Source of the DNA: Rhodospirillales bacterium
GTDB taxonomy: Bacteria; Pseudomonadota; Alphaproteobacteria; Rhodospirillales; Casp-alpha2
Length of the DNA stretch: 64,000 nt
Reading direction: 5' to 3'
Assembly: GCA_017640505.1 (NCBI GenBank)
Contig: JAEPQO010000002.1
Coordinates: 62,001-126,000, forward strand
The notes under the pieces were generated by a model, which saw nothing but the letters and a program-made list of their open reading frames with translations, had not been told where the DNA came from and searched no databases. Position numbers and translations under genes: made by a program. Positions 52,350-59,590 of the stretch are shown here, one piece after another. Within the stretch, counting starts at the first letter, position 1, and the number at the start of each line of letters is the position of its first letter.

Positions 52350-52427
52350 GCGTTTTTGAACTCCAAGCTTGATCTCAAACGCGTGCTTGCTCACGCTTGG
52401 AAAAACGTTAGTGGAGGAGTGTGTCCA

Positions 52428-52811
52428 ATGCGGTCACATGTCATGCTGGCGGCGCTTGCCGCGCTTTCATTGCTGCTCCCGGGGCCGCTTTCGGCGGACG
52501 AACCGGCTGTGCTCGACGTGACGGCGTTCGCCAATCCGGACGGCACGTACGGATTCAACGTGACGGTGACGCACCGCGACGAGGGCTGGTCGCACTACGC
52601 CGACAAGTGGGAAGTGATCGGCGGTTCGGACAACCGGGTGCTGGGGACGCGCACGCTCTATCATCCGCATGTCGACGAACAGCCGTTTACCCGCACGCTG
52701 AGCCATGTCGAGGTGCCCATCGGCGTGACCCAGGTGACGGTCCGGGCGTACTGCAACACGACCGGCGTCGGCGCGCGGACGTTCACGGTGACGCTGCCGC
52801 CCAGGAAGTAA
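52428..52811 (+). CDS. Exported protein of unknown function, 127 residues
   Basis: The ATG at 52428 is preceded by GTGGAGGAG, which decides the start. A signal peptide (VMLAALAALSLLLPGPLSAD) leads to a beta-sandwich-like mature protein with YGFNVTVTHRDEGWSHYADK, LGTRTLYHPHVDEQPF and VTVRAYCNTTGVG. His and Asp residues in the HPHVDE segment could bind metal. It is divergent from the microprotein gene, so the LexA-like array may also affect it, although the array overlaps the other promoter. No family recognised. Confidence 0.65.
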   Translation: MRSHVMLAALAALSLLLPGPLSADEPAVLDVTAFANPDGTYGFNVTVTHRDEGWSHYADKWEVIGGSDNRVLGTRTLYHPHVDEQPFTRTLSHVEVPIGVTQVTVRAYCNTTGVGARTFTVTLPPRK

Positions 52812-52871
52812 TGTACATGCGCCGGAGCCCACGTGCTTGCAGATCTTGTTCTTCGCAGTGGGGCTGGCGAG

Positions 52872-53399
52872 ATGCATGAAGAACCACTTCACACCGGCCG
52901 GCCCAACGCATCTTATTTCGCGCGGCGCCTTTACGGCGGCGATGCCGTGCGCGGCGCCATCATTTCGTTTTTTGCCGCCGGCTGGCTGTATTACGTCGAT
53001 GCCGCGGCCGAGCGTCACGACGCAAAAGCCGGCATGGCGGACATTTTCTTCATCATCGGAATCCTGGTTCTCGCCGTCGGCGTGAGCCGCTTGGCGGCAT
53101 TTCCCTACGGTTACCTCAAGGCTCGACTGCAGACCTTTAAGGTGTTCCCGGACAGGGTGGAAATCCGCGACGCGTTGCCGGTGCCGCGCGTGCGGCGCTT
53201 TTCGCTGGCGACGCTGGATCCGCCGTTCGGTATGCAGGAGGACGGCGGCTACTGGTCATGGACGTTCGAGGAATCCCACGAGAACCGGACCAACACGCTG
53301 TTCTTCGCGCGCAAGGACGTGGGGTTGTTCGGGGTCGACAAGGCGGCGCTGGATCTGATCGAAAAGCTGCGCGACGCGGCGCAGGCGCGGGAAACCTGA
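52872..53399 (+). CDS. Membrane protein of unknown function
   Basis: 175 residues from the ATG at 52872; an in-frame start at 52833 is possible, and no ribosome site is strong. Two membrane helices (GAIISFFAAGWLYYVDAAAE and MADIFFIIGILVLAVGVSRL) are followed by a cytoplasmic part with FKVFPDRVEIRDALPVPRVR and YWSWTFEES. The latter looks like a small beta domain of pleckstrin-like type. It converges on another small membrane-protein gene with only 2 bases between stops. Confidence 0.62.
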   Translation: MHEEPLHTGRPNASYFARRLYGGDAVRGAIISFFAAGWLYYVDAAAERHDAKAGMADIFFIIGILVLAVGVSRLAAFPYGYLKARLQTFKVFPDRVEIRDALPVPRVRRFSLATLDPPFGMQEDGGYWSWTFEESHENRTNTLFFARKDVGLFGVDKAALDLIEKLRDAAQARET

Positions 53400-53401
53400 C
53401 G

Positions 53402-53788
53402 TCACGCCCGCCCGTAGCGGCGCATGAGGTTGTCGTGATCGCGCCGGCGGCGCAGCACCTTGGCGTACTCGACCCCGAGGACGATGGCGATCAGCGGGGA
53501 AAGCAGGCTGACGACGAACGACATCATCCAGGCCAGATGCAGCGATAGGCCGAGGAACGGTATCTTGGGCCAGGCGAAGTAATTCATTGTCAGCATGCCC
53601 CAGGTAAACAACCCTGTCGCGGCACAGAAAATCACCAAAAGCAGGGCGCCCGCGCGCAGGTCGAGAATCCGCTCGTCGATCAGTTGTTGTTCGACGGGGG
53701 CGAAGATCAGCCGGAGATTGTCGTCGCGCGGCTGAATTCCTCGCGAACCGGCGTCACCTTTTGGTAGAAAAGCATCTGGCAACTTCAT
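53402..53788 (-). CDS. Small membrane protein of unknown function
   Basis: 128 residues. A hydrophilic N-terminus (about 40 residues) precedes helices with GALLLVIFCAATGLFTWGML, a middle hydrophobic stretch around FLGLSLHLAWMMSFVVSLLS, and LIAIVLGVEYAKVLRR; a strongly basic tail ends the protein. There is no visible ribosome site before the ATG at 53788. It is divergent from the lipoprotein gene starting at 53836, with a 47-base gap. No family recognised. Confidence 0.55.
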   Translation of the reverse strand: MKLPDAFLPKGDAGSRGIQPRDDNLRLIFAPVEQQLIDERILDLRAGALLLVIFCAATGLFTWGMLTMNYFAWPKIPFLGLSLHLAWMMSFVVSLLSPLIAIVLGVEYAKVLRRRRDHDNLMRRYGRA

Positions 53789-53835
53789 ATAGGCATTGTA
53801 GTATATTCAGAGCAAAAAAGAGGGGGATTTTGAGG

Positions 53836-54222
53836 ATGAGACGAGGAAAAATGGTTGCTGCGGGAGCTGCGGTCCTGCTTCTTTCCGGATGTGCGACGTG
53901 GTCGCATTCGAATGTTGAGCCGGCTGCGGCTGCACCTTCGACGGCGGGCAGGGTCGTCGATCCGGCCAGCATCGTCGTGACAAAAGAAGACATTTCGGAC
54001 CGCCCCTACACGGTCCTCGCCGACATCGAGGCCACCGTTAACAAGACGACGATTTTCCATCCGGACCCCACGCCTGAACTGGTCAACGAGAAACTTCGTG
54101 AAGAGGCGGCCAATCTTGGCGCCGATGCCGTCATCCTGGTCCGTTACGGCACGGTCGGTGTGTCGTTCATGAGCTGGGGATCGTTGGATGGTAAAGGTCG
54201 GGCCGTTGTTTTCAAAAAATAG
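53836..54222 (+). CDS. Putative lipoprotein, 128 residues
   Basis: The ATG at 53836 follows GAGG closely and GGGGG farther up; the region before it is AT-rich promoter sequence. The signal peptide VAAGAAVLLLSGCATWSHSN has lipobox LLSGC. The mature protein contains RPYTVLADIEATVNKTTIFH and VNEKLREEAANLGADAVILV, a layout like YbjQ/DUF4156-type small lipoproteins in which an LGADAVI segment recurs. The next lipoprotein gene overlaps its 3' end by 35 bases. Confidence 0.68.
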   Translation: MRRGKMVAAGAAVLLLSGCATWSHSNVEPAAAAPSTAGRVVDPASIVVTKEDISDRPYTVLADIEATVNKTTIFHPDPTPELVNEKLREEAANLGADAVILVRYGTVGVSFMSWGSLDGKGRAVVFKK

Positions 54223-54607
54223 GACCGCAGCCGCCTTTGCCGCCATCTTGCTCGCGGGCGTGTTGGCGTCGTGCGCCAGACCGGCGCCGTCCCTGCCGGA
54301 CGCACCCGCTGCCGGGGCTGATGTGCAGCGGCCCGTAACCGGCGCGGTCGAGGTCGCGAAATGCGAGCAACTCGATACGCGGCTGGAAATGCTGGACGAA
54401 GAAGCGTCGCGGCTCGAATACGAGGTGCGGGCGAAACGTAGCCAAAATCAGGCCGCAGGATACTTTGGGGGGCTGTTCCTCGTGCCGCTGATTGCAATAG
54501 ACGATCAGCCGGCTGAGAAGGCGCGCCTGGACGGTATCCAGGTGGAACGTGACGACATCTATTACGAAAAACGCCGCCTGGCCTGTCCGGCGCGTCCCGG
54601 CAGGTAA
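54188..54607 (+). CDS. Putative lipoprotein with coiled coil, 139 residues
   Basis: The signal peptide AAFAAILLAGVLASCARPAP has lipobox VLASC. After an Ala/Pro linker, CEQLDTRLEMLDEEASRLEY reads as a coiled coil, followed by a Gly-rich hydrophobic stretch (AAGYFGGLFLVPLIAIDDQP) and a charged helix DGIQVERDDIYYEKRRLACP. The ATG at 54188 lies within the previous gene. A strong hairpin follows 12 bases after its stop. Confidence 0.62.
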   Translation: MVKVGPLFSKNRTAAAFAAILLAGVLASCARPAPSLPDAPAAGADVQRPVTGAVEVAKCEQLDTRLEMLDEEASRLEYEVRAKRSQNQAAGYFGGLFLVPLIAIDDQPAEKARLDGIQVERDDIYYEKRRLACPARPGR

Positions 54608-54618
54608 CGGCGGCGTCG

Positions 54619-54642
54619 TGGCCGGCCCGATAGGACCGGCCA
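54619..54642 (+). terminator. Hairpin after the lipoprotein pair
   Basis: TGGCCGG at 54619-54625 pairs with CCGGCCA at 54636-54642, with a further CC/GG pair inside. No T-run follows on the plus strand, so this is a candidate terminator or 3'-end stabilising hairpin only. Confidence 0.4.
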
Positions 54643-54778
54643 TCGTCCTAATTTAGCTCGCATGCGACCGGTCCGATGCCGGATTATTCCCGTATTCATG
54701 GTGCCGATCTGCGGATACCCCTCGGTAAGCCCGGATATCATCCAGGCCGGCAATTGGTTTAAACACTGAACTATTGTG

Positions 54779-55141
54779 ATGACGGCAGTACGGGGACATC
54801 CGGAAATGCACGTTGAGACGGCGGCCGAACGGCGACAGGCGATGGCGGTATCCCTTCTTTTCGGGGTCCTCGGCATTGCGGCGATCGCATGGCTGTCGCT
54901 TCGGGTGACGCCGGACATGGAGAACGTCGCCCTGGTGTTTCCGCCGTCGTTCAGTGCCGATCAGGCACTTGAGGCGGTGGCGCGGGCGGATGGCCGGATT
55001 GCGCGCTTCGGTGCGACCGGCAACGTGGTGATTGCGAATTTCATGGGCCTTGAGGCCGACAGGATTATCGAGAAGACAGGCGCGCTCGCGGCGATGAACC
55101 CGCTGGCGCCCGGCGCCTGCCTCTCTCTCGGAACCGAGTAA
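54779..55141 (+). CDS. Small membrane protein upstream of chemoreceptor gene
   Basis: 120 residues from the ATG at 54779; a GTG at 54776 and an ATG at 54806 are alternatives with no decisive ribosome site. One helix ([20 protein letters not shown]) is followed by a soluble part with [20 protein letters not shown], then [17 protein letters not shown]. The Ala-rich alpha-beta pattern could be a small periplasmic domain. It starts a probable two-gene unit with the chemoreceptor gene 14 bases downstream, which suggests a role in that receptor's signalling; this is inference. Confidence 0.6.
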   Translation: MTAVRGHPEMHVETAAERRQAMAVSLLFGVLGIAAIAWLSLRVTPDMENVALVFPPSFSADQALEAVARADGRIARFGATGNVVIANFMGLEADRIIEKTGALAAMNPLAPGACLSLGTE

Positions 55142-55155
55142 CAGGAACAGAAAAC

Positions 55156-56706
55156 ATGACGGCGACCGACGCGCTGCGGCAGACAACCGCGAAATACCTG
55201 ATCCCGTACCTTTTCGTGCACGTGCCGGTGGTGTGGCTGACTGGCATGATCACGGGCAACGATGCCTTGATTCCGACGGCATTGGCCGCCGCGTTCGCAG
55301 CCGCGCCGGCGATTTCGTGGCGCCTGACCGGCACCGGGCCGCTGACGCGGTACCTGACGGCGGCATCGTTCATGCTGATCGTCGCCGTCCTCGTCTATGC
55401 GTTCCGCTCGCATCCGTGGCAGATCGATATCCACATGTATTTCTTTGCTGGTCTGGCGATGCTGCTGGGCTTTGCCGACTGGCGTGTCTACGCGGTCGCG
55501 ACCGGCGTCGTCGCGGTGCATCACCTGGCGTTGAACTTCACCGTGCCGTTCTGGGTGTTTCCGCAGGGCGCGGACTTCTTCCGCGTCGTGCTGCATGCCG
55601 TGATCGTCGTCGTCGAGACCGCGGTGCTGGCGATCGGCACGCTCAAGCTGGTCGACGCGCTGGATGAAGCGACCGTCGCCGTGCGCGACGCCGAGGAAGC
55701 ATCCCGCAAGGCGGAAATCGCACAACGCGACGCCGAGGCGGCCCTGGGCCAGGCGGAAGTCGCACAGCGCGATGCCGAGGCCGCGGGCCAGCAGGCGCAG
55801 GAGGCGTCCCGCCGTCAGGTCGAGGCCGAAGCCGAGCGCGTGCGCGAGCTGGAATTGATCGCGGCGGACTTCGAAGTGCAGGTCGGCGGTATCGTAAAAT
55901 CCGTGAACAGCGCGTCGGCATCGCTGAAAGCGCTGGCGTTGGCGATGACCGACGCGTCGGAAGACGTGCAGGGCAGCGCCCAGAACGCGAGCCAGACGAC
56001 GTCGAGCATTTCCGGCAACGTCGACGCCGTCGCCGAGGCGTCCAAGGAGCTGGCGGCGTCCGTGCGCGAAATCTCGGCGCAGATCGGCAAGTCGAACGAG
56101 ACCACGACACACGCCGTGGACCTGAGTTCACGGGCGTCGGAAAACGTGCGCAGCCTCACCGACAAGGTCGGCGAGATCCAGAACTTCGTCGAGGTCATCA
56201 GTGGCATCACCGAGCAGATCAACCTGCTGGCGCTCAACGCCACCATCGAGGCGGCGCGTGCAGGGGAGGCCGGCAAGGGTTTCGCCGTCGTCGCCAGCGA
56301 AGTCGGCAACCTGGCCAGCCAGTCGGCCAAGGCGGCCGAGCAGATCGAGCAGCAGATCAATGCCGTGGTGTCGTCGACGGAGCAGACCTCCGCCGACATC
56401 GAAGCCATCGGCACGTCGATCGAGAGCCTGCGCGAAGCCGCCGCCATCATCGCCGCCGCGATCGAGGAGCAGGGCGCATCGACACAGAGCATCGCCGACA
56501 ACGCGACGCAGACGGCAGGCGACGTGTCCACGTTCTCGGCGCTGGTCGGCAATGTGACCGACGGTGTCGCCAAGAGTGCCAGCCAGGCGCAGGACGTGCT
56601 GGGTGCGTCGGAAGCGCTACAGGGCGAATCGGAGAACCTCGCCCGCGAGGTGCAGGCGTTCGTCACCAAGCTGCGCCCGGCCGACGATCTAAAGGAAGCG
56701 AGCTAG
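55156..56706 (+). CDS. Methyl-accepting chemotaxis protein
   Basis: 516 residues. The first 175 residues are hydrophobic with about six membrane helices and no large periplasmic domain. A coiled-coil linker follows with near-repeats ([20 protein letters not shown]), then the cytoplasmic signalling domain, whose hairpin tip reads [20 protein letters not shown] followed by [15 protein letters not shown]. This receptor may sense signals in the membrane or energy state. No HAMP domain is obvious. It lies downstream of a small membrane protein and converges on glnA with a terminator between. Confidence 0.92.
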   Translation: MTATDALRQTTAKYLIPYLFVHVPVVWLTGMITGNDALIPTALAAAFAAAPAISWRLTGTGPLTRYLTAASFMLIVAVLVYAFRSHPWQIDIHMYFFAGLAMLLGFADWRVYAVATGVVAVHHLALNFTVPFWVFPQGADFFRVVLHAVIVVVETAVLAIGTLKLVDALDEATVAVRDAEEASRKAEIAQRDAEAALGQAEVAQRDAEAAGQQAQEASRRQVEAEAERVRELELIAADFEVQVGGIVKSVNSASASLKALALAMTDASEDVQGSAQNASQTTSSISGNVDAVAEASKELAASVREISAQIGKSNETTTHAVDLSSRASENVRSLTDKVGEIQNFVEVISGITEQINLLALNATIEAARAGEAGKGFAVVASEVGNLASQSAKAAEQIEQQINAVVSSTEQTSADIEAIGTSIESLREAAAIIAAAIEEQGASTQSIADNATQTAGDVSTFSALVGNVTDGVAKSASQAQDVLGASEALQGESENLAREVQAFVTKLRPADDLKEAS

Positions 56707-56770
56707 TAAATCCGACCCGAAGCGGGCTGACCGGCCCGCCTTCCACGCCAGAGACAGCCGCAAACGAAAA

Positions 56771-56796
56771 GACCCCCGCCATCGCTGGCGGGGGTC
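56771..56796 (-). terminator. Rho-independent terminator of glnA
   Basis: GACCCCCGCC at 56771-56780 and GGCGGGGGTC at 56787-56796 form a perfect 10-base stem with a 6-base loop. On the minus strand the stem is followed by TTTTCGTTT. It lies 31 bases after the glnA stop and 64 bases after the convergent chemoreceptor stop, so it clearly serves glnA and may help the other. Confidence 0.85.
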
Positions 56797-56827
56797 CCCA
56801 CGGTAGGGCTTACGCCCCGGTTCCGCG

Positions 56828-58249
56828 TTAGGAAGAGTAGTACATCATGAACTCGACCGGGTGCGGCGTGTGTTCGAAGTTGTAGATTTCTTCCCACTTC
56901 AGATCCATGTAGCCATCGATCTGATCGTCGGTGAACACGTCGCCCTTGGTCAGGAACCCGCGGTCCGCATCGAGGCTCTCGATGGCTTCACGCAGCGAAC
57001 CGCAAACCGTCGGCACGTCGGCCAGTTCTTCCGGCGGCAGGTCGTACAGGTCCTTGTCCATGGCGTCGCCCGGATGGATCTTGTTCTGGATGCCGTCGAG
57101 GCCGGCCATCATCATCGCCGAGAAGGCGAGATACGGGTTGGCGGTCGCATCCGGGAAGCGGATTTCGACGCGCTTGCCCTTCGGCGAACCCGAGAACGGG
57201 ATCCGGCACGAAGCGGAACGGTTGCGGGCCGAGTAGGCCAGCAGCACGGGCGCTTCGAAGCCCGGGATCAGACGCTTGTAGGAGTTGGTCGACGGGTTGG
57301 TGAAGGCGTTGATGGCCTTCGCGTGCTTGATGATACCGCCGATGTAGTACAGCGCCTCATCGGAGAGATCGGCGTAACCGGAACCGGCGAAGTTCGGCTT
57401 GCCGTCTTTCCAGATCGACTGGTGGGTGTGCATGCCCGTGCCGTTGTCGCCGGCAACCGGCTTCGGCATGAACGTGGCGGTCTTGCCGTAAGTGGCGGCG
57501 ACCATCTGCACGCAGTATTTGTAGATCTGCACGTTGTCGGCAGCGCGCACCAGCGTCGAGAACGCCATGCCCAACTCGTGCTGCGACGGCGCCACTTCGT
57601 GGTGGTGCTTGTCCATGGTCAGGCCCATTTCCATGCAGACCGAGACCATTTCGGCACGGATGTCATGCGCCTGGTCGACCGGCGGCACCGGGAAGTAGCC
57701 GCCCTTGACGCCCGGGCGGTGGCCCAGGTTGCCGTCATCGAACACGGTGCCGGTGACGTACGGGCCTTCCTCGGAGGTAAAGCCGTAGTAGCACTCGTTC
57801 ATGTCGACTTTGTAGCGGACGTCGTCGAACACGAAGAATTCCGGCTCGGCACCGAAATAGGCCGTGTCACCGATGCCGGTGGAACCGAGGTAGGCTTCGG
57901 CTTTCTTGGCGACGGAGCGCGGATCGCGTTCGTACGGCTGACCGTTGGTCGGCTCGACGATGTCGCAGTTCAGGATCAGCATCGGCTGCGCCGAAAACGG
58001 GTCCATGACAGCGGTTGCGGCATCCGGGATGAGTGCCATGTCGGATTCATTGATGGCCTTCCAGCCGGCGATCGACGAACCGTCGAACATGATGCCGTCT
58101 TCAAAGGTTTCTTCTTCAATGAAGTCGGACACCATCGTCAGGTGCTGCCACTTGCCGCGCGGGTCCGTAAAGCGCAGGTCGACATAACCGATTTCGTTGT
58201 CCTTAACGTATTTAAGAACATCGCTCGGAGACTTAATATCCAATCCCAT
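56828..58249 (-). CDS. glnA: Glutamine synthetase type I
   Basis: 473 residues, the usual length for GSI-beta. Glutamine synthetase condenses ammonia with glutamate using ATP. Visible motifs: [34 protein letters not shown], the ATP-binding [16 protein letters not shown] and [20 protein letters not shown]. The adenylylation site is Tyr402 in [11 protein letters not shown], so the enzyme should be regulated by GlnE. It follows glnB by 73 bases and is probably cotranscribed from a sigma-54 promoter upstream of glnB. AGGAAGGA precedes the ATG. Confidence 0.98.
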   Translation of the reverse strand: MGLDIKSPSDVLKYVKDNEIGYVDLRFTDPRGKWQHLTMVSDFIEEETFEDGIMFDGSSIAGWKAINESDMALIPDAATAVMDPFSAQPMLILNCDIVEPTNGQPYERDPRSVAKKAEAYLGSTGIGDTAYFGAEPEFFVFDDVRYKVDMNECYYGFTSEEGPYVTGTVFDDGNLGHRPGVKGGYFPVPPVDQAHDIRAEMVSVCMEMGLTMDKHHHEVAPSQHELGMAFSTLVRAADNVQIYKYCVQMVAATYGKTATFMPKPVAGDNGTGMHTHQSIWKDGKPNFAGSGYADLSDEALYYIGGIIKHAKAINAFTNPSTNSYKRLIPGFEAPVLLAYSARNRSASCRIPFSGSPKGKRVEIRFPDATANPYLAFSAMMMAGLDGIQNKIHPGDAMDKDLYDLPPEELADVPTVCGSLREAIESLDADRGFLTKGDVFTDDQIDGYMDLKWEEIYNFEHTPHPVEFMMYYSS

Positions 58250-58322
58250 TTCTAGTCCTTCCTTCCTAACTCGGTGTGGTTTGGTTGATTATCCGTTGAC
58301 CGGGAACGATGCGGAGACGCCG

Positions 58323-58667
<345 letters not shown>

Positions 58668-58746
58668 TTAAACCCCTCAGTCAAGCTCAGCTGCCGGCAA
58701 TGCGCCTGACATGAAATATGAAAACCAATAGTTCACGCGCAAGAAC

Positions 58747-58762
58747 AGCACGGATCGTGCCA
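58747..58762 (-). promoter_or_regulatory. Sigma-54 promoter for glnB-glnA
   Basis: On the minus strand 58762-58747 reads TGGCACGATCCGTGCT, which fits the sigma-54 consensus TGGCACG-N4-TTGCW with one mismatch and exact GG-N10-GC spacing. Transcription would start roughly 12 bases downstream, leaving a leader of about 75 bases before glnB. The rest of the 498-base stretch 58662-59159 holds the sites listed separately and no gene that I can support. Confidence 0.75.
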
Positions 58763-58835
58763 GTTTTGCCCGGTCCGGCATCTTCGTTGAATTATAAGGC
58801 CTTAGCAGGTGCAGATCGAGGGCGTGAGAGGAAAG

Positions 58836-58853
58836 TGGGCACTTTCCAGTGCA
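58836..58853. promoter_or_regulatory. NtrC-like enhancer site
   Basis: GCACT at 58839-58843 and AGTGC at 58848-58852 form a perfect inverted repeat within TGGGCACTTTCCAGTGCA, 74 bases upstream of the sigma-54 element. The GCAC and GTGC halves are those of NtrC sites, but the 6-base spacing is one less than the usual 7. A further half-site GGTGCA lies at 58808-58813. An overlapping repeat GGAAAGT/ACTTTCC spans 58830-58847. Confidence 0.45.
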
Positions 58854-59067
58854 TATAAATTAATCAGGTGGCGATAATTTGATCTATCGAACGGGTCACA
58901 AGGCCCGAATGGGGCAGCCGGTCGTCCAATTTTTCGCCTGAAATTGTGGACTTTTTTCAGGATTTGTGAAATTATACATCTTCATCTTGAGGATCTAACC
59001 ATCAAGTGAGGTCGTCCAAACGCCTAAGCCGGTGTAATCGTTAGTAAAATTCGAGTGTGTAGAATTT

Positions 59068-59088
59068 TGCTGCAGTGCAGCATTTTTT
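59068..59088 (+). terminator. Hairpin plus T-run upstream of the small-gene pair
   Basis: TGCTGC at 59068-59073 pairs with GCAGCA at 59077-59082 around an AGT loop, followed directly by TTTTTT (59083-59088). It lies 72 bases before the ATG at 59160. It may end a small transcript from the region 58900-59060 or act as an attenuator for the downstream genes. Confidence 0.5.
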
Positions 59089-59159
59089 GTTGCGTCGCGA
59101 TTGCAATGGTATTACAAGGCGGGGCTTGACTATGAGGATCGCTTAAGGAGTAACGGAAG

Positions 59160-59351
59160 ATGCAACGCCTGGACTTGGTAAAATTTTTAGCGGACGAAGC
59201 GTCCGAACTTATCGCCCGAGAGATCGAGGGTGGTAATGCTTATTCTGCCGGTCTGGATGAAGCTGCAGAACTCCTGAACCTGAGCTCTCGTATTATGGCC
59301 CGCACCTCGACGATGGTTGGAAAGGACTTAATCCACCAGGAGGCTGCCTAA
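59160..59351 (+). CDS. Small helical protein, 63 residues
   Basis: TTAAGGAGTAACGG precedes the ATG, an excellent ribosome site. The product (MQRLDLVKFLADEASELIAR at the start, then YSAGLDEAAELLNLSSRIMA) is soluble, acidic in the first half and helical. Its stop overlaps the start of the next, zinc-ribbon gene as TAATG, so the two are translated together. A hairpin with a T-run lies upstream. No family recognised. Confidence 0.68.
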   Translation: MQRLDLVKFLADEASELIAREIEGGNAYSAGLDEAAELLNLSSRIMARTSTMVGKDLIHQEAA

Positions 59352-59521
59352 TGGCTTCTCGAAGCTCTGACAATAAGAAACCAACATCCGACCGCCCCGA
59401 GCAGCACAAAAAGCGTAAGTGCTTGATGTGCAGTGAAAACTTCCAGTCTCACCACTATGGTGAGCGTGTGTGCCCGTCTTGTAAGGGTACGGCGGCCTGG
59501 CGTGAAGGTGCTGCAGCGTAA
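59351..59521 (+). CDS. Small zinc-ribbon protein, 56 residues
   Basis: The ATG at 59351 overlaps the previous stop (TAATG) and the frame runs to TAA at 59519-59521. The product has a basic polar N-terminus (MASRSSDNKKPTSDRPEQ), then RKCLMCSENFQSHHYGERVC followed by PSCKG: two CxxC pairs 14 residues apart, a textbook zinc ribbon. Such short ribbons may bind RNA, DNA or protein. Codon use fits the genome, and a terminator lies 30 bases after the stop, confirming the gene end. It is shorter than most annotation cut-offs. Confidence 0.78.
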   Translation: MASRSSDNKKPTSDRPEQHKKRKCLMCSENFQSHHYGERVCPSCKGTAAWREGAAA

Positions 59522-59547
59522 TCTAGGCTAGGCTATGCCTGCATTTG

Positions 59548-59577
59548 ACAGGGCCCCGGCATCGTTCGGGGCCTTTG
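59548..59577 (+). terminator. Rho-independent terminator after the zinc-ribbon gene
   Basis: GGCCCCG at 59552-59558 pairs with CGGGGCC at 59567-59573 around an 8-base loop, followed by TTTGTCGTTT. Flanking GACA and TGTC add partial pairing. It separates the small-gene operon from the convergent aconitase-family gene. Confidence 0.75.
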
Positions 59578-59590
59578 TCGTTTCCGGCGC

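Noticed and set aside
52358-52361. A fourth GAAC near the LexA-like array
   Set aside because: It is out of phase (24 bases from the previous box) and not part of the GAAC-N7 series.
54776-54778. GTG start for the small membrane protein upstream of the chemoreceptor
   Set aside because: An ATG follows immediately in frame; no ribosome site favours the GTG.
56861-58255. Plus-strand frame of 464 residues opposite glnA
   Set aside because: Antisense to a certain gene; His/Arg/Val-rich shadow composition.
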